A stretch of DNA of 20,096 nucleotides from positions 1-20,096 of IMG/VR virus record IMGVR_UViG_3300024348_000315; one strand, written 5' to 3'. Shown here piece after piece: positions 1-8,827 of this stretch. How positions within the stretch are numbered: the stretch's first letter is position 1; the number at the start of each line of letters is the position of its first letter. The stretch comes from a virus. The position numbers were made by a program, and so were the translations under genes. The notes beneath the pieces were generated by a model. It made no database searches. It had not been told where the DNA came from and was given only the letters and a program-made list of their open reading frames with translations.

Positions 1-207
1 TGCTCCTTTAGATTCTTTATAAGGAATATCCAATATTTTAAATCTCTTATCTTCTTTATATTTGCTTAAATTTTGTTCATTAGAATGTTGCCATGCTATT
101 CCAAATACTAAATTTTCTGGAAACTTGGCCTTAGAAATACAATCTTCTATAGTAGGTATCAATTCAGTGTCTCTATAAGAAGCAATTTGTACAAAAATAC
201 TATTCAT
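1..207 (-). CDS. GlcNAc-type (GT60-like) glycosyltransferase, N-terminal part
   Basis: The complement strand stays open from an ATG at 207 to the window edge: 69 codons of the N-terminus, with the C-terminus outside. The protein opens with MNSIFVQIASYRDTELIPTI and continues with a KAKFPENLVFGIAWQH segment and an IPYKESKGA segment. This order (IFV-IASYRD, then KA-P-NL-FGI-WQH, then a strand ending in ESKG) is the N-terminal signature of the GlcNAc glycosyltransferase family (Pfam GlcNAc, GT60-like). Characterised eukaryotic members transfer GlcNAc from UDP-GlcNAc to polypeptide hydroxyl groups (Dictyostelium). The catalytic DXD motif is not in view. The frame is open upstream of 207, but the family's conserved start lies right after this ATG, so I prefer it. 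The gene diverges from the virion genes. The substrate is unknown: virion proteins, DNA or host glycans are all possible. Confidence 0.82.
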   Translation of the reverse strand, partial: MNSIFVQIASYRDTELIPTIEDCISKAKFPENLVFGIAWQHSNEQNLSKYKEDKRFKILDIPYKESKGA

Positions 208-243
208 ACTATTATATATATCTACAGTATCAAATTTTGTCAA
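208..243 (-). promoter_or_regulatory. sigma70-type promoter for the glycosyltransferase gene
   Basis: Reading the complement strand, a perfect TTGACA (243 to 238) is followed after 17 bases by TATATA (220 to 215). The predicted transcription start falls at about 208, next to the ATG at 207, so the message would be nearly leaderless. This is a host-polymerase-type promoter, unlike the T4-late-like boxes before the + strand genes, and suggests the gene is expressed earlier than the virion genes. Confidence 0.5.
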
Positions 244-272
244 TATAATTTGTCTAGATATTTTGAGTTTTA

Positions 273-289
273 TATCTAAATATTAGATA
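273..289 (+). promoter_or_regulatory. late-promoter-like box inside a small inverted repeat
   Basis: TCTAAATA (275..282) resembles the T4 late -10 element TATAAATA and the CTAAATA form. It lies 12 bases before the ATG at 295, giving a predicted leader of only about 7 bases. The box sits within a perfect inverted repeat, TATCTAA-ATA-TTAGATA (273..289). In such AT-rich DNA short inverted repeats can arise by chance. Confidence 0.45.
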
Positions 290-294
290 CTACA

Positions 295-3200
295 ATGGCA
301 TCAACGAAAGCATATACTATAACAACCGAAGGCACTTGGCCTAACGAAAAATATGTTGTTGGTTTAGATGGAAATTTGATTGATCCTGCTTTACATTCAA
401 TTCCAGCATATAATTATTTCAGATTTAATAACTCTATAGATGTTCCTATAAACTATTATAATTCATATGATTATTTAAATTCTGCTCCAGTCTTTGATAC
501 TCAAGGTCTTAATGCGATTGATACAACTGCATCTACGTCTTTAGTTTGGAATGTATCTTCCGAAAGAAGATTATTTAATATAGGAAATACATTTAATACG
601 TTAGCCATAGATATAGCACCTGGTAGTAATATTTCAAACAAATATTATTGCTATTATATAAATCCTAAAAGATTATTATTAAAACCAACATCTAAACCAA
701 CATTTAATGGTACTAATTGGACATTAAATACAGAAACAGTTTTAAAAGACGAATATACTAGATTTTATCTATCATCTGCTTCTGATGTTTCTGGAGCACT
801 TGAAATTAGAAAAGAAAATGTATCAAAGCCCACTACAAGTTCTTTACCAATTAACAACTATTCAATTGTTTACAATATGTCTAGTTGTAGAATGAGAAAT
901 AACATACCAGTTATTTCATTTACTCCTACAAACAATCCTATATTTTTATCTACTGTATTAGAACCATCACCAAGTACTTCTGTAGATAAATCAAGAATTA
1001 GACCAGATAGTACATTTGTAACATATAGCGTAATTTTTTATGCAGACTATGGTCCTTCAAATGGTGGTATAAAAATGGGAAATTTAGGACAAGAACGATT
1101 TGATAATGTTGCAACATATGGTTCATTACCAACACTAAAATCTTCTTATATAATGACCGATAAATTTCCTGTAGATTTATCAACAAAAACACAAAACGAT
1201 AAACAAATATTTCAATTATTACAAATAAAAAACGACAGTAGTCTTTCGGATCTTTCAGATACAAAATATTGCGTATTATGTGCTACTTTTAATTTATCAG
1301 ATAGTAATTTTACGTATTTAAGCAAAAATTATTTTACAGGAACTACTATAGTAAATACCATCACGGGTTTACCTGATACTAACATAGGAGTTAGTTATAT
1401 AGCAGATTGTCCAACGTTACAATTTACACAAGAAAAGTGGCAAGATACTGTTAATTCCGTAACAACTCCATTAGGAGTTCCCCTCACGGGATCTAGTTCT
1501 ACACATTCTAGTATAGATTGGGTGACTAAATATCCTCCACATTACTACTCATACAAAGCATCGTTAAAAGATGATAATGATCCATCACAATCATTGATGG
1601 AAACTTCGGACTTAACTTTCTTTTTAAGATCTCCTATAATTTCTCAAGAATATACTCCTAAAGGATGGAATTATTCTGCTACACTTTCTACATATATAGG
1701 TTCTGATCATGATTTTGTTACATATGATCTTTCATTTGGTGCTCCCGATGATTATATAAAATTTACTCCAAGTCTAGATGCATCGAATGTTATATTAGAT
1801 GATGTTTATGCTTATTACGGATCTTCTTTAAATATTCCATATGATTTAAAATCATCTCCTTGGATAAAGGCATCTGATGCAAATCAATTAAAAATATCTT
1901 ATCCCTTTGAAAAACATGGTGAAATTGAATTTACAATCCTTTCTACTCTTTCTAGTTTTGCAGGAATTTTAGACTCATTTGAAAAAACAAATATTAAATT
2001 AGCCATAGGTCAGCCTCCTAATAATAGTGGACAACCAATTTTTATTTCAAAGATATTTGAAGTTGCTGATAGACTAGAAGCAGATTCATCATTCTTAGTT
2101 AATGATACGTCTTGGCCAACAAGAGATCTAAATGGTTCTAATATTTCTTGGTTTGTAGAACCAATAAATTCTACCACAAGCATAAATGCTGTTGATTTAA
2201 ATGGAAAGTATTTACAATCAATAACTCCGGGACAATCTATTTTATTCAACTCTAATACACAAACAGTTGCCGTTTCTGGATATGGTCCACAAACTATAGT
2301 ATTAACTCTTTCATCACAGAAATATAATGAAACTACAAGCGTGTCATCAGTTTCTTCGCTTTTCGATTACTTTTCAGAAGGATATTTGTTAGTTGGTTCT
2401 CCTAATGGAGTTAACAATCTTAATAAAACAAGATCTTTATATTTAACTGCTGCTGTTCCTTATAAGGGAAGACAATATGATATTCCACAAAGCGGTAAAA
2501 TATGTTGGACTTGGTCTTACAATGGTCAAACATATGATACTTCTCCAGTTTCTGCTTATTATATAGCAGACAATACTCCATATGTATTTGGTACAGACGA
2601 TTCTAATATAGTATTGAGTTCTATTTATTTTGAAATAGAACCTCCATATAATACTGTACCTAATTTAAATAACTTTGATGTTCTTGCGAGTATTGACACA
2701 CCAAAAGGATTAATAGATGGAACATATAATATATTATTAGATGATTTTCCTAATCCATCTATTTTTAATACAGATTTCTTAACATATTATAGCAGTTTTG
2801 ATAACTATACTACTGTTTATAATCCATTAGTATCTAATGATATATCAAATACAAGATTAACTAAAAACGTAATTACAAGACCTAATAATAATACAAATGC
2901 ATTTAATTTATATAGTCATAGTGATGTTATACCAAGATTTGCATCAACTTCTACTATAATATGGAATGTTTCTAGTACAGACAATGATTTATATGATGTT
3001 AATAACACTAACACTATTTCATACACAAAAAATAAAAAATCAGATACAATAATATCATTAAGTGCCTTAAATGCTATTGTACCTGGTTGGACGTTTCCTC
3101 ATAACATTAAAAGTGAATTATCAATTCATATATTAGATGAAAATGAATTTAATAAAAATTTAGAATTTATAAGCATACCAGAATATTTTTGGAATAGTGG

Positions 3201-6048
3201 TAGGTATGCAACAGTTTCAGATACGAGCAACTTCACACAAATACAATCTTCAAATAAATTTGGAACATTTGGTAATAAAAAATCAAATAGTCAAACTTAT
3301 TATCTATCTACAAATAAACCATATTCAAATGATTTGATATATACAATGGGCATATCATCTCCATTTACAATATTTGATGGCGTTACTTCTAGTTATGAAC
3401 TTATAGACATTCCATATAGAACTGAAATGTTTACTTCTAGTGGATTATATATATCAGTATTTGCATATGATACTCTATATTACCCAAGAAAAATGGGTCC
3501 AACGTATAAAATACCAGATTCTGGTTCTTTAGTAACGAAGTCTTTTAATATAAAGGCAGAAACACTATCAAATAGTTCAAATTTATTACGAAATACATTA
3601 AAACTTAAAGATTATACTGATATAACATTTTCATTTTATCCTTTAGCAACTTCTATAAATGTTGATACTGATAGAACAATTTCTATAACACAAAAAATAA
3701 GCACAAATCCTTTAGAATCACCAGTTCAAGTTGATTATGGAACAATAACATATACACTTTCAACATATTTTTGGAAAGAACAAAAAGTTGTTCCTGCCGT
3801 AGATGGAACCTTTAATTTATTTAATATAAACATTGGTGATAAATTTAAAACATTAACAGTAGATAATAGAAATAATACTATGGTTTTACAAGCATCTGCA
3901 AATGTTTATAAAAAAGTACCATCATCTACCTTTAATGATTATGCAAATAATCAATATACAAACGAAAGAGATTTATGGAATTCTGTTAATCAAATAACAC
4001 CATTTATTTCATCAGTTAATATAAAAACCAATAGTGATGTTGCTATTCCTTCTATTTTCATATCAACTGCATATACACTAACCGGATCTAATATATTCAT
4101 ACAATTCGATACACCAGAATATCAAACAAATAAAATTGTTGCATATATGGCAAATTTCGGAGAAGCAAATTCATATAAAATACTTTCATATGATTCTACT
4201 TTATTTTATAACTATAAAAACTCAGGAACTTATTATATATCATATAGTGCATTGTTTAAAGATGGTTCATACTTAGAATTTAAAAATCCAAATCCAATAA
4301 TTGTAAAAGATAGTTGGGAAGTTTATGATCCAAATGCTTTAAGATTTGTAGAAGAAACTATACTATCTCTTCCTTATTCAAATGATCAAGTATTGATACA
4401 ACCCAATGAATGGGGAGATGAGGACATATTCAATTCAACAATTTCTAGATTAAGTGATAATTTGGATTATTTAATATCTAATGTACAAACACTAGATACC
4501 AAATCTCCTACATTACTTTTTGGTTGGTTAGGAACGAATCCAAATTATCTAGCTAATGGTATTAGATGGTATACTAAAGACACAGATTCATTTATATACG
4601 ATGCACCAGAGTTTTCTGTTTCTCAAGGAAGTTCTTATTTCTCAAACATAAAAGATGCATCAGAAGTAAATGATCGTATGTTTATTTTAGAGGGAAATAC
4701 CTTCAAAGCTCTTTCTTCTACATATTTTGCACCAGATATTAATTTAAATGGTACAGATGATCTTAAAACTACTCTATTAAATCCTGTTTCATTGGAAATG
4801 AATGAAGATGGAACTGTTGCTTACATAGTAGATCCTCCTAATAATAAAGTTTATAGATTTGATTTACAATTTTCTACTACACCTCCAGAGTTAAATTACA
4901 GTATAAATATCGGTGGATTAGGAACTTCATTTGATAATAATAAATTCAATTCTCCTTCAGAAATATCATATGCTTCAGGAAGATTATATGTATTAGATTA
5001 TAATAATGATTGTATTAAACAATATAATTCACTGTTAAATTGGAGATATACATATAGAAATCCTATTTTTGAAGTAGAACAACCAATTACAATAGCAGCA
5101 CATCCTAAATTTAATATGTTGTATGTGTTAACAGATAATAAAATTATATATATTTTTGATGATTTATCATCTGATTATATAGCATCATTCAACATAAAGG
5201 AAGTAGTTGGAGATGTAATAAAAATGTCTTTTGATGAATCTGGGGATTTTATATACATACTAACTACTAATAATGTTTACAAATACTCTCCTTCTGGATA
5301 TTATATTACTACTTTAATACTATCAAAATCTATTTTAAATTTTGTGAGCATTAAAAAAGCTAGTAATCGTTCTATGCTTTTAATAACAAAAAACAGTGTA
5401 ATAAAAATACAAGATATTCTATCTGTTTATAGGATAGGTGGAGGAATTCATTCCGAGTATTGGTCAAAAGATCAATTATTGATAGATAGAAATGAGTTTT
5501 CATCTGATATCAATTATAATAGAAGTTTAATAAGAATGGGGCAAAATATTAAAACATTTAGAAAAACTTTAAATTATAAATTGGTATTGGCTACAGAACA
5601 AACGAGCAATGGTATTGTTACATATTTTGCAAAAGCACCTATATCATACACCGAACTTCCAATGTTTGATGATACTATAGAGTTAGATTCTATAGGAGTA
5701 GGTATAAATGAATTACATGTTCCTCAGACAATTAATAAAGAATTAATAAAACTCCAAAATGCTTTAATGAGTTTAAAAGATTTTTTAGATATTAAACAAT
5801 TGACGTTAGAAAACTCTAAACTTTTAGATAAATGTGGAGGCGAATTTTGTTGGTCATGGGGTGCTATGAGTTGTTATAATTTTAAATTACCAGTAATTCG
5901 TATTTGTAACATAAATCCAATTACATATGAAGAATTAGAAAATAATTCTATTACTGTTTATGCTCCCAATAAAAGTTGGAATTTAGCAACTTCTGATTGT
6001 TGTAGTAAAGTACCAACGCCATTTACCGGATTAAACTGTTCATTTTAA
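295..6048 (+). CDS. giant virion structural protein with propeller-like region and Cys-rich C-terminus
   Basis: A 1917-residue protein with no signal peptide or membrane segment. It is rich in Ser, Thr, Asn and Tyr, with many short beta-strand-like stretches; WNVSS occurs twice, suggesting repeated immunoglobulin-like or beta-sandwich domains over roughly residues 1-1380. Residues about 1440-1710 carry NHL/YVTN-like strands (NEDGTVAYIVDPPNNKVYRF, ASGRLYVLDYNNDCIKQYN, GDFIYILTTNNVYKYSPSG), which look like a six-bladed propeller. A helical stretch at about 1795-1840 precedes the last 71 residues, which hold seven cysteines (1847, 1852, 1860, 1871, 1902, 1903, 1915), half of all those in the protein. 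Size, composition and location in a late gene block argue for a tail or fibre-associated virion component. I do not recognise a named family. The start is the first ATG after the promoter-like box; no Shine-Dalgarno sequence is present. Confidence 0.93.
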   Translation: MASTKAYTITTEGTWPNEKYVVGLDGNLIDPALHSIPAYNYFRFNNSIDVPINYYNSYDYLNSAPVFDTQGLNAIDTTASTSLVWNVSSERRLFNIGNTFNTLAIDIAPGSNISNKYYCYYINPKRLLLKPTSKPTFNGTNWTLNTETVLKDEYTRFYLSSASDVSGALEIRKENVSKPTTSSLPINNYSIVYNMSSCRMRNNIPVISFTPTNNPIFLSTVLEPSPSTSVDKSRIRPDSTFVTYSVIFYADYGPSNGGIKMGNLGQERFDNVATYGSLPTLKSSYIMTDKFPVDLSTKTQNDKQIFQLLQIKNDSSLSDLSDTKYCVLCATFNLSDSNFTYLSKNYFTGTTIVNTITGLPDTNIGVSYIADCPTLQFTQEKWQDTVNSVTTPLGVPLTGSSSTHSSIDWVTKYPPHYYSYKASLKDDNDPSQSLMETSDLTFFLRSPIISQEYTPKGWNYSATLSTYIGSDHDFVTYDLSFGAPDDYIKFTPSLDASNVILDDVYAYYGSSLNIPYDLKSSPWIKASDANQLKISYPFEKHGEIEFTILSTLSSFAGILDSFEKTNIKLAIGQPPNNSGQPIFISKIFEVADRLEADSSFLVNDTSWPTRDLNGSNISWFVEPINSTTSINAVDLNGKYLQSITPGQSILFNSNTQTVAVSGYGPQTIVLTLSSQKYNETTSVSSVSSLFDYFSEGYLLVGSPNGVNNLNKTRSLYLTAAVPYKGRQYDIPQSGKICWTWSYNGQTYDTSPVSAYYIADNTPYVFGTDDSNIVLSSIYFEIEPPYNTVPNLNNFDVLASIDTPKGLIDGTYNILLDDFPNPSIFNTDFLTYYSSFDNYTTVYNPLVSNDISNTRLTKNVITRPNNNTNAFNLYSHSDVIPRFASTSTIIWNVSSTDNDLYDVNNTNTISYTKNKKSDTIISLSALNAIVPGWTFPHNIKSELSIHILDENEFNKNLEFISIPEYFWNSGRYATVSDTSNFTQIQSSNKFGTFGNKKSNSQTYYLSTNKPYSNDLIYTMGISSPFTIFDGVTSSYELIDIPYRTEMFTSSGLYISVFAYDTLYYPRKMGPTYKIPDSGSLVTKSFNIKAETLSNSSNLLRNTLKLKDYTDITFSFYPLATSINVDTDRTISITQKISTNPLESPVQVDYGTITYTLSTYFWKEQKVVPAVDGTFNLFNINIGDKFKTLTVDNRNNTMVLQASANVYKKVPSSTFNDYANNQYTNERDLWNSVNQITPFISSVNIKTNSDVAIPSIFISTAYTLTGSNIFIQFDTPEYQTNKIVAYMANFGEANSYKILSYDSTLFYNYKNSGTYYISYSALFKDGSYLEFKNPNPIIVKDSWEVYDPNALRFVEETILSLPYSNDQVLIQPNEWGDEDIFNSTISRLSDNLDYLISNVQTLDTKSPTLLFGWLGTNPNYLANGIRWYTKDTDSFIYDAPEFSVSQGSSYFSNIKDASEVNDRMFILEGNTFKALSSTYFAPDINLNGTDDLKTTLLNPVSLEMNEDGTVAYIVDPPNNKVYRFDLQFSTTPPELNYSINIGGLGTSFDNNKFNSPSEISYASGRLYVLDYNNDCIKQYNSLLNWRYTYRNPIFEVEQPITIAAHPKFNMLYVLTDNKIIYIFDDLSSDYIASFNIKEVVGDVIKMSFDESGDFIYILTTNNVYKYSPSGYYITTLILSKSILNFVSIKKASNRSMLLITKNSVIKIQDILSVYRIGGGIHSEYWSKDQLLIDRNEFSSDINYNRSLIRMGQNIKTFRKTLNYKLVLATEQTSNGIVTYFAKAPISYTELPMFDDTIELDSIGVGINELHVPQTINKELIKLQNALMSLKDFLDIKQLTLENSKLLDKCGGEFCWSWGAMSCYNFKLPVIRICNINPITYEELENNSITVYAPNKSWNLATSDCCSKVPTPFTGLNCSF

Positions 6049-6068
6049 TAAAATATTAAGATGTATAA

Positions 6069-6076
6069 TATAAGTA
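6069..6076 (+). promoter_or_regulatory. weak late-promoter-like box (TATAAGTA)
   Basis: TATAAGTA matches the variant found before the genes at 17770 and 19339. It lies 66 bases before the ATG at 6143, upstream of a second and better box, so it may be an additional promoter or a chance match in AT-rich DNA. Confidence 0.25.
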
Positions 6077-6096
6077 TTTGTAAGTTCAAAAAAGTG

Positions 6097-6111
6097 ACCT
6101 ATAAAATAGGT
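6097..6111 (+). repeat. short inverted repeat in the 6049..6142 intergenic gap
   Basis: ACCTAT-AAA-ATAGGT is a perfect 6-bp stem with a 3-base loop, one of the few intergenic hairpins here with G-C pairs. No T-run follows on either strand, so it is not a standard terminator. It could be an RNA 3'-end or processing structure. Confidence 0.4.
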
Positions 6112-6116
6112 TCCAA

Positions 6117-6124
6117 TATAAATA
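6117..6124 (+). promoter_or_regulatory. late-promoter-like box TATAAATA
   Basis: An exact match to the T4 late promoter core, 18 bases before the ATG at 6143. The predicted transcript start is at about 6130, leaving a leader of about 12 bases with no Shine-Dalgarno sequence. Confidence 0.55.
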
Positions 6125-6142
6125 TTGTGACTTGAGAATAAT

Positions 6143-8788
6143 ATGAGTAATAGATTTCATTCAAAATGGCATAGACGTAATCACCATACCTACGGTAATG
6201 GTAGCAATCCAGATGCAGGGCATGATCCAATAGCTAGTCAACAGCAACCCTTTCTTGGGGAATTTGTTTTATCTGGCTCTTTAAGTGCAGTTGCACCTTT
6301 AAGTGCATATGCTGCTTTTTTATACACAGATAATACAGCACTTTGTGCATATGCTGGAATCAGGGGAGCATTGATACATAGTGAAGGATATTTGGGTGCT
6401 GAGATTTGGAGTACCAAATCTACTGCTATTTCTTCATATGCTCCAAAAGTTTCAATAGAAGCAGCATCTCCAATGAGGGCATTGAGTGCTTTTGGTGGTT
6501 ATATTGCGGGTGAATTTTACTCAAGCATAAGAGCAATATCTGCAAATGCACAATTTGTTGGTATTGATGTTTATAGTCCTAGAAGAGCATTATCCGCACT
6601 TGGAGGACAAATTGCCTTAGAAGCAGTTTCTCCAATGAGAGCATTGAGTGCTTTTGGTGGTTATGTGGGATTAGACGTTTATTCAAATTCAAGAGCTATT
6701 TCTGCTTATGGACAAATCGTTGGTGGAGAATTTTATAGTCCAAGAAGAGCATTATCCGCATATGGTGGACAAATTGGAATAGAAACATTTTCTCCAAATT
6801 GGGGATTATCAGCATGGGGTGGATATGTAGGAATTGAATCATATTCAAATAACAGAGCGGTATCTGCTTATGGACAAATCGTTGGTGGAGAATTTTATAG
6901 TCCAAGAAGAGCATTATCCGCATGGGGTGGAACTGTTGGATTAGACGTTTCCTCACCTTATTGGGGTGTTAGTGCTTATGGTGGATTGATGGCCATTGGT
7001 GCATATTCTGATAATGTTGCATTGTCTGGTTATGGTGCATTAACTGGTCTTAAAATCGAAGGTGGAACTGTTGGTGGTATGTTTCATAGTCCATTCATAT
7101 CACTTTCAACTGGTGGTGGTGGAATAAATGTATTTAATAGTAGAACAGGAATATACAAAACACCAGAAGATTATTACGGACTTTCACAAAGAGGACAAGT
7201 AGTTCTTGATGTTGGTGGTGATGTTTGGATTAACGGAAGCACTACTATAACAGGAGATCTTTCTGCATTAGGAAGTATTTCATATCTTGATACTAAGGTT
7301 CAAATAACAAGTTCATTACTTGTTAATAATGCTGGTACAGATGCAGCAACTACAATAATTCAAACAGGTGCTCAACCAATTTTACAATGTTTTGATCAAG
7401 ATATCGATGCTCCTCATACAAAAGCAGCTTTGATGGTTGATGGTGCATCTAATGGATGGATTGGCTTTGGTGTTAATACACCTACTGCTCCATTTAATAT
7501 TGTTAAAGACAATAGTGCTTCTGAATTAGGAAGTTCCGATCAACCACATGTTAGAATATATGATGGAACTACTAATAAAATTATTATTGGTACATATGGA
7601 ACTAATAATAGCGGATCCAATCCAGGTGCTGCAACAAATCCATATATAGGAACAGAAAATGCAGCACCATTTGACATTTATACAAATAATCAACAAAGAA
7701 TATCCGTGTTATCAAATGGAAATGTTGGAGTAAATGCTACAACACCAACTGCTAAAATGGCAATATTAGGAGATAGTAACGGAACAACTGCATTATCTGC
7801 ATGGGGATCTGCTTACGGTGCTATTATTGCTGGTGGAATTACAAACATAAATTATGATGGTGGTGGTTCTACATACATTAATACAAACAATACAGTTGCA
7901 ACTAATGTTGGTATTGGAAATACTTCAACTACATTAACTACTCTTGGAGTTACTACGATTAATAATAATGCAGGAACAAATACAACAGATATAGCAACTG
8001 GAACAACTACTGGTACCGTAAACATAGCAACAGGACAAGGTAGTATTAATGTTGGTAATAATACTGTTGGTGTTACTACAACTCTAAACGGTGCTACCAT
8101 AAATGTAAATGGAACAAGTGTTAATATAGGAACGGCATCCACATCAACTTTAAATATTGGAACTCAAACTGGTTTAGCAACGACACAAGGAAATAGTACT
8201 GGTAATCATACATTAAATAGTAACAACTTAACTGCTCCTAATCAAGTTGTTGGTTCAGACTCTTCTGTTTTAACAAGATCTGCTGGAGATACTAGATATC
8301 GTCCAACCGTATATAATAATACATTATCTTCTGCTAACAGTACAACAACACTAGCAAATACTGTTGGTGGTATAACATTGGAAGCTAATACTACATATGA
8401 GGTAACAGCAGTTGCCGTTATAGGTGTAGTTGGAAACTTCCCTGGCTCTCCGTCTAGTCCAGATATAGGAAGCAAGGTTGCATTTGAAGGTGATGGTACA
8501 TTGACATTTGTACATTATTTTATGGATGAAATGTCTTATACCTCTACATCTCCAACATCTCCAACAAATACAACATATTCGGGTGCTCCTAATAGTTCTA
8601 GTATGTCAGCAAATACTACTACTATAACATCATCCTCTGGAGCAACAAATTATCATAGAAGAAGAATGACATTGAGAACAGGAACAGGAGGAACTCTTTA
8701 TTTGAAAAATGCTGTTAAAACGGCAGGTGGAACTAATAATTCAACTCCAACAACTGGTTCTTTCATCTTTGCTAGAAAAATAGTATAA
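6143..8788 (+). CDS. tail fibre / adhesin with 18-residue repeats
   Basis: An 881-residue fibre-like protein. The His/Arg-rich N-terminus (MSNRFHSKWHRRNHHTYGN, then DAGHDPIAS) resembles the docking end of fibre proteins of environmental T4-like phages, judged from memory. Residues 109-306 are eleven tandem 18-residue units such as SPRRALSAYGGQIGIETF, probably a beta-solenoid shaft. Residues about 390-720 hold typical fibre-shaft segments: GVNTPTAPFNIV, NVGVNATTPTAKMAIL, a second LSAWGSAYGA copy, and NIATGQGS/NIGTAST-type Gly/Thr/Asn repeats. Residues about 725-881 (LEANTTYEVTAVAVIG, then GTLYLKNAV and a final SFIFARKIV) look like a compact beta-sandwich tip, the likely receptor-contact domain. 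It follows a TATAAATA box and has its own short gap on both sides. Confidence 0.93.
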   Translation: MSNRFHSKWHRRNHHTYGNGSNPDAGHDPIASQQQPFLGEFVLSGSLSAVAPLSAYAAFLYTDNTALCAYAGIRGALIHSEGYLGAEIWSTKSTAISSYAPKVSIEAASPMRALSAFGGYIAGEFYSSIRAISANAQFVGIDVYSPRRALSALGGQIALEAVSPMRALSAFGGYVGLDVYSNSRAISAYGQIVGGEFYSPRRALSAYGGQIGIETFSPNWGLSAWGGYVGIESYSNNRAVSAYGQIVGGEFYSPRRALSAWGGTVGLDVSSPYWGVSAYGGLMAIGAYSDNVALSGYGALTGLKIEGGTVGGMFHSPFISLSTGGGGINVFNSRTGIYKTPEDYYGLSQRGQVVLDVGGDVWINGSTTITGDLSALGSISYLDTKVQITSSLLVNNAGTDAATTIIQTGAQPILQCFDQDIDAPHTKAALMVDGASNGWIGFGVNTPTAPFNIVKDNSASELGSSDQPHVRIYDGTTNKIIIGTYGTNNSGSNPGAATNPYIGTENAAPFDIYTNNQQRISVLSNGNVGVNATTPTAKMAILGDSNGTTALSAWGSAYGAIIAGGITNINYDGGGSTYINTNNTVATNVGIGNTSTTLTTLGVTTINNNAGTNTTDIATGTTTGTVNIATGQGSINVGNNTVGVTTTLNGATINVNGTSVNIGTASTSTLNIGTQTGLATTQGNSTGNHTLNSNNLTAPNQVVGSDSSVLTRSAGDTRYRPTVYNNTLSSANSTTTLANTVGGITLEANTTYEVTAVAVIGVVGNFPGSPSSPDIGSKVAFEGDGTLTFVHYFMDEMSYTSTSPTSPTNTTYSGAPNSSSMSANTTTITSSSGATNYHRRRMTLRTGTGGTLYLKNAVKTAGGTNNSTPTTGSFIFARKIV
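6467..7060 (+). repeat. eleven tandem 54-bp (18-aa) units with a 162-bp higher-order period
   Basis: Units start at 6467, 6521, 6575, 6629, 6683, 6737, 6791, 6845, 6899, 6953 and 7007. The protein consensus is SP.RALSA.GG..G.E.Y. Units cycle in threes: an SPRR unit, an SPMR/SPNW/SPYW unit, then an SN.R/SDN unit. A 61-base stretch is identical at 6701..6761 and 6863..6923, exactly 162 bases apart, including synonymous positions. This points to recent duplication or conversion of a three-unit block. Confidence 0.9.
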
Positions 8789-8802
8789 AATACTATCTAT
8801 TT

Positions 8803-8824
8803 TAATATTTTTCATTAAATATTA
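8803..8824 (+). promoter_or_regulatory. late-promoter-like box ATTAAATA inside an inverted repeat
   Basis: ATTAAATA (8814..8821) lies just before the ATG at 8828. If it works like a T4 late -10 element, the transcript would begin at or within a base of the start codon. The box overlaps a perfect 8-bp inverted repeat, TAATATTT (8803..8810) and AAATATTA (8817..8824), with a TTCATT loop. Confidence 0.4.
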
Positions 8825-8827
8825 CTA

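Noticed and set aside
4912-4919. TATAAATA inside the giant protein gene as a late promoter
   Set aside because: It is within coding sequence with no gene start nearby; it shows the box can occur by chance in this AT-rich DNA and is a caution for the other matches.
6097-6111. Intrinsic terminator at the hairpin after the giant protein gene
   Set aside because: The stem is only 6 bp and no T-run follows in either direction.
7852-8142. Hydrophobic Val/Pro-rich frame on the complement strand, like a membrane protein
   Set aside because: It is the antisense of Thr/Asn/Gly-rich fibre codons, which always read as Val/Ile/Pro-rich; no other support.
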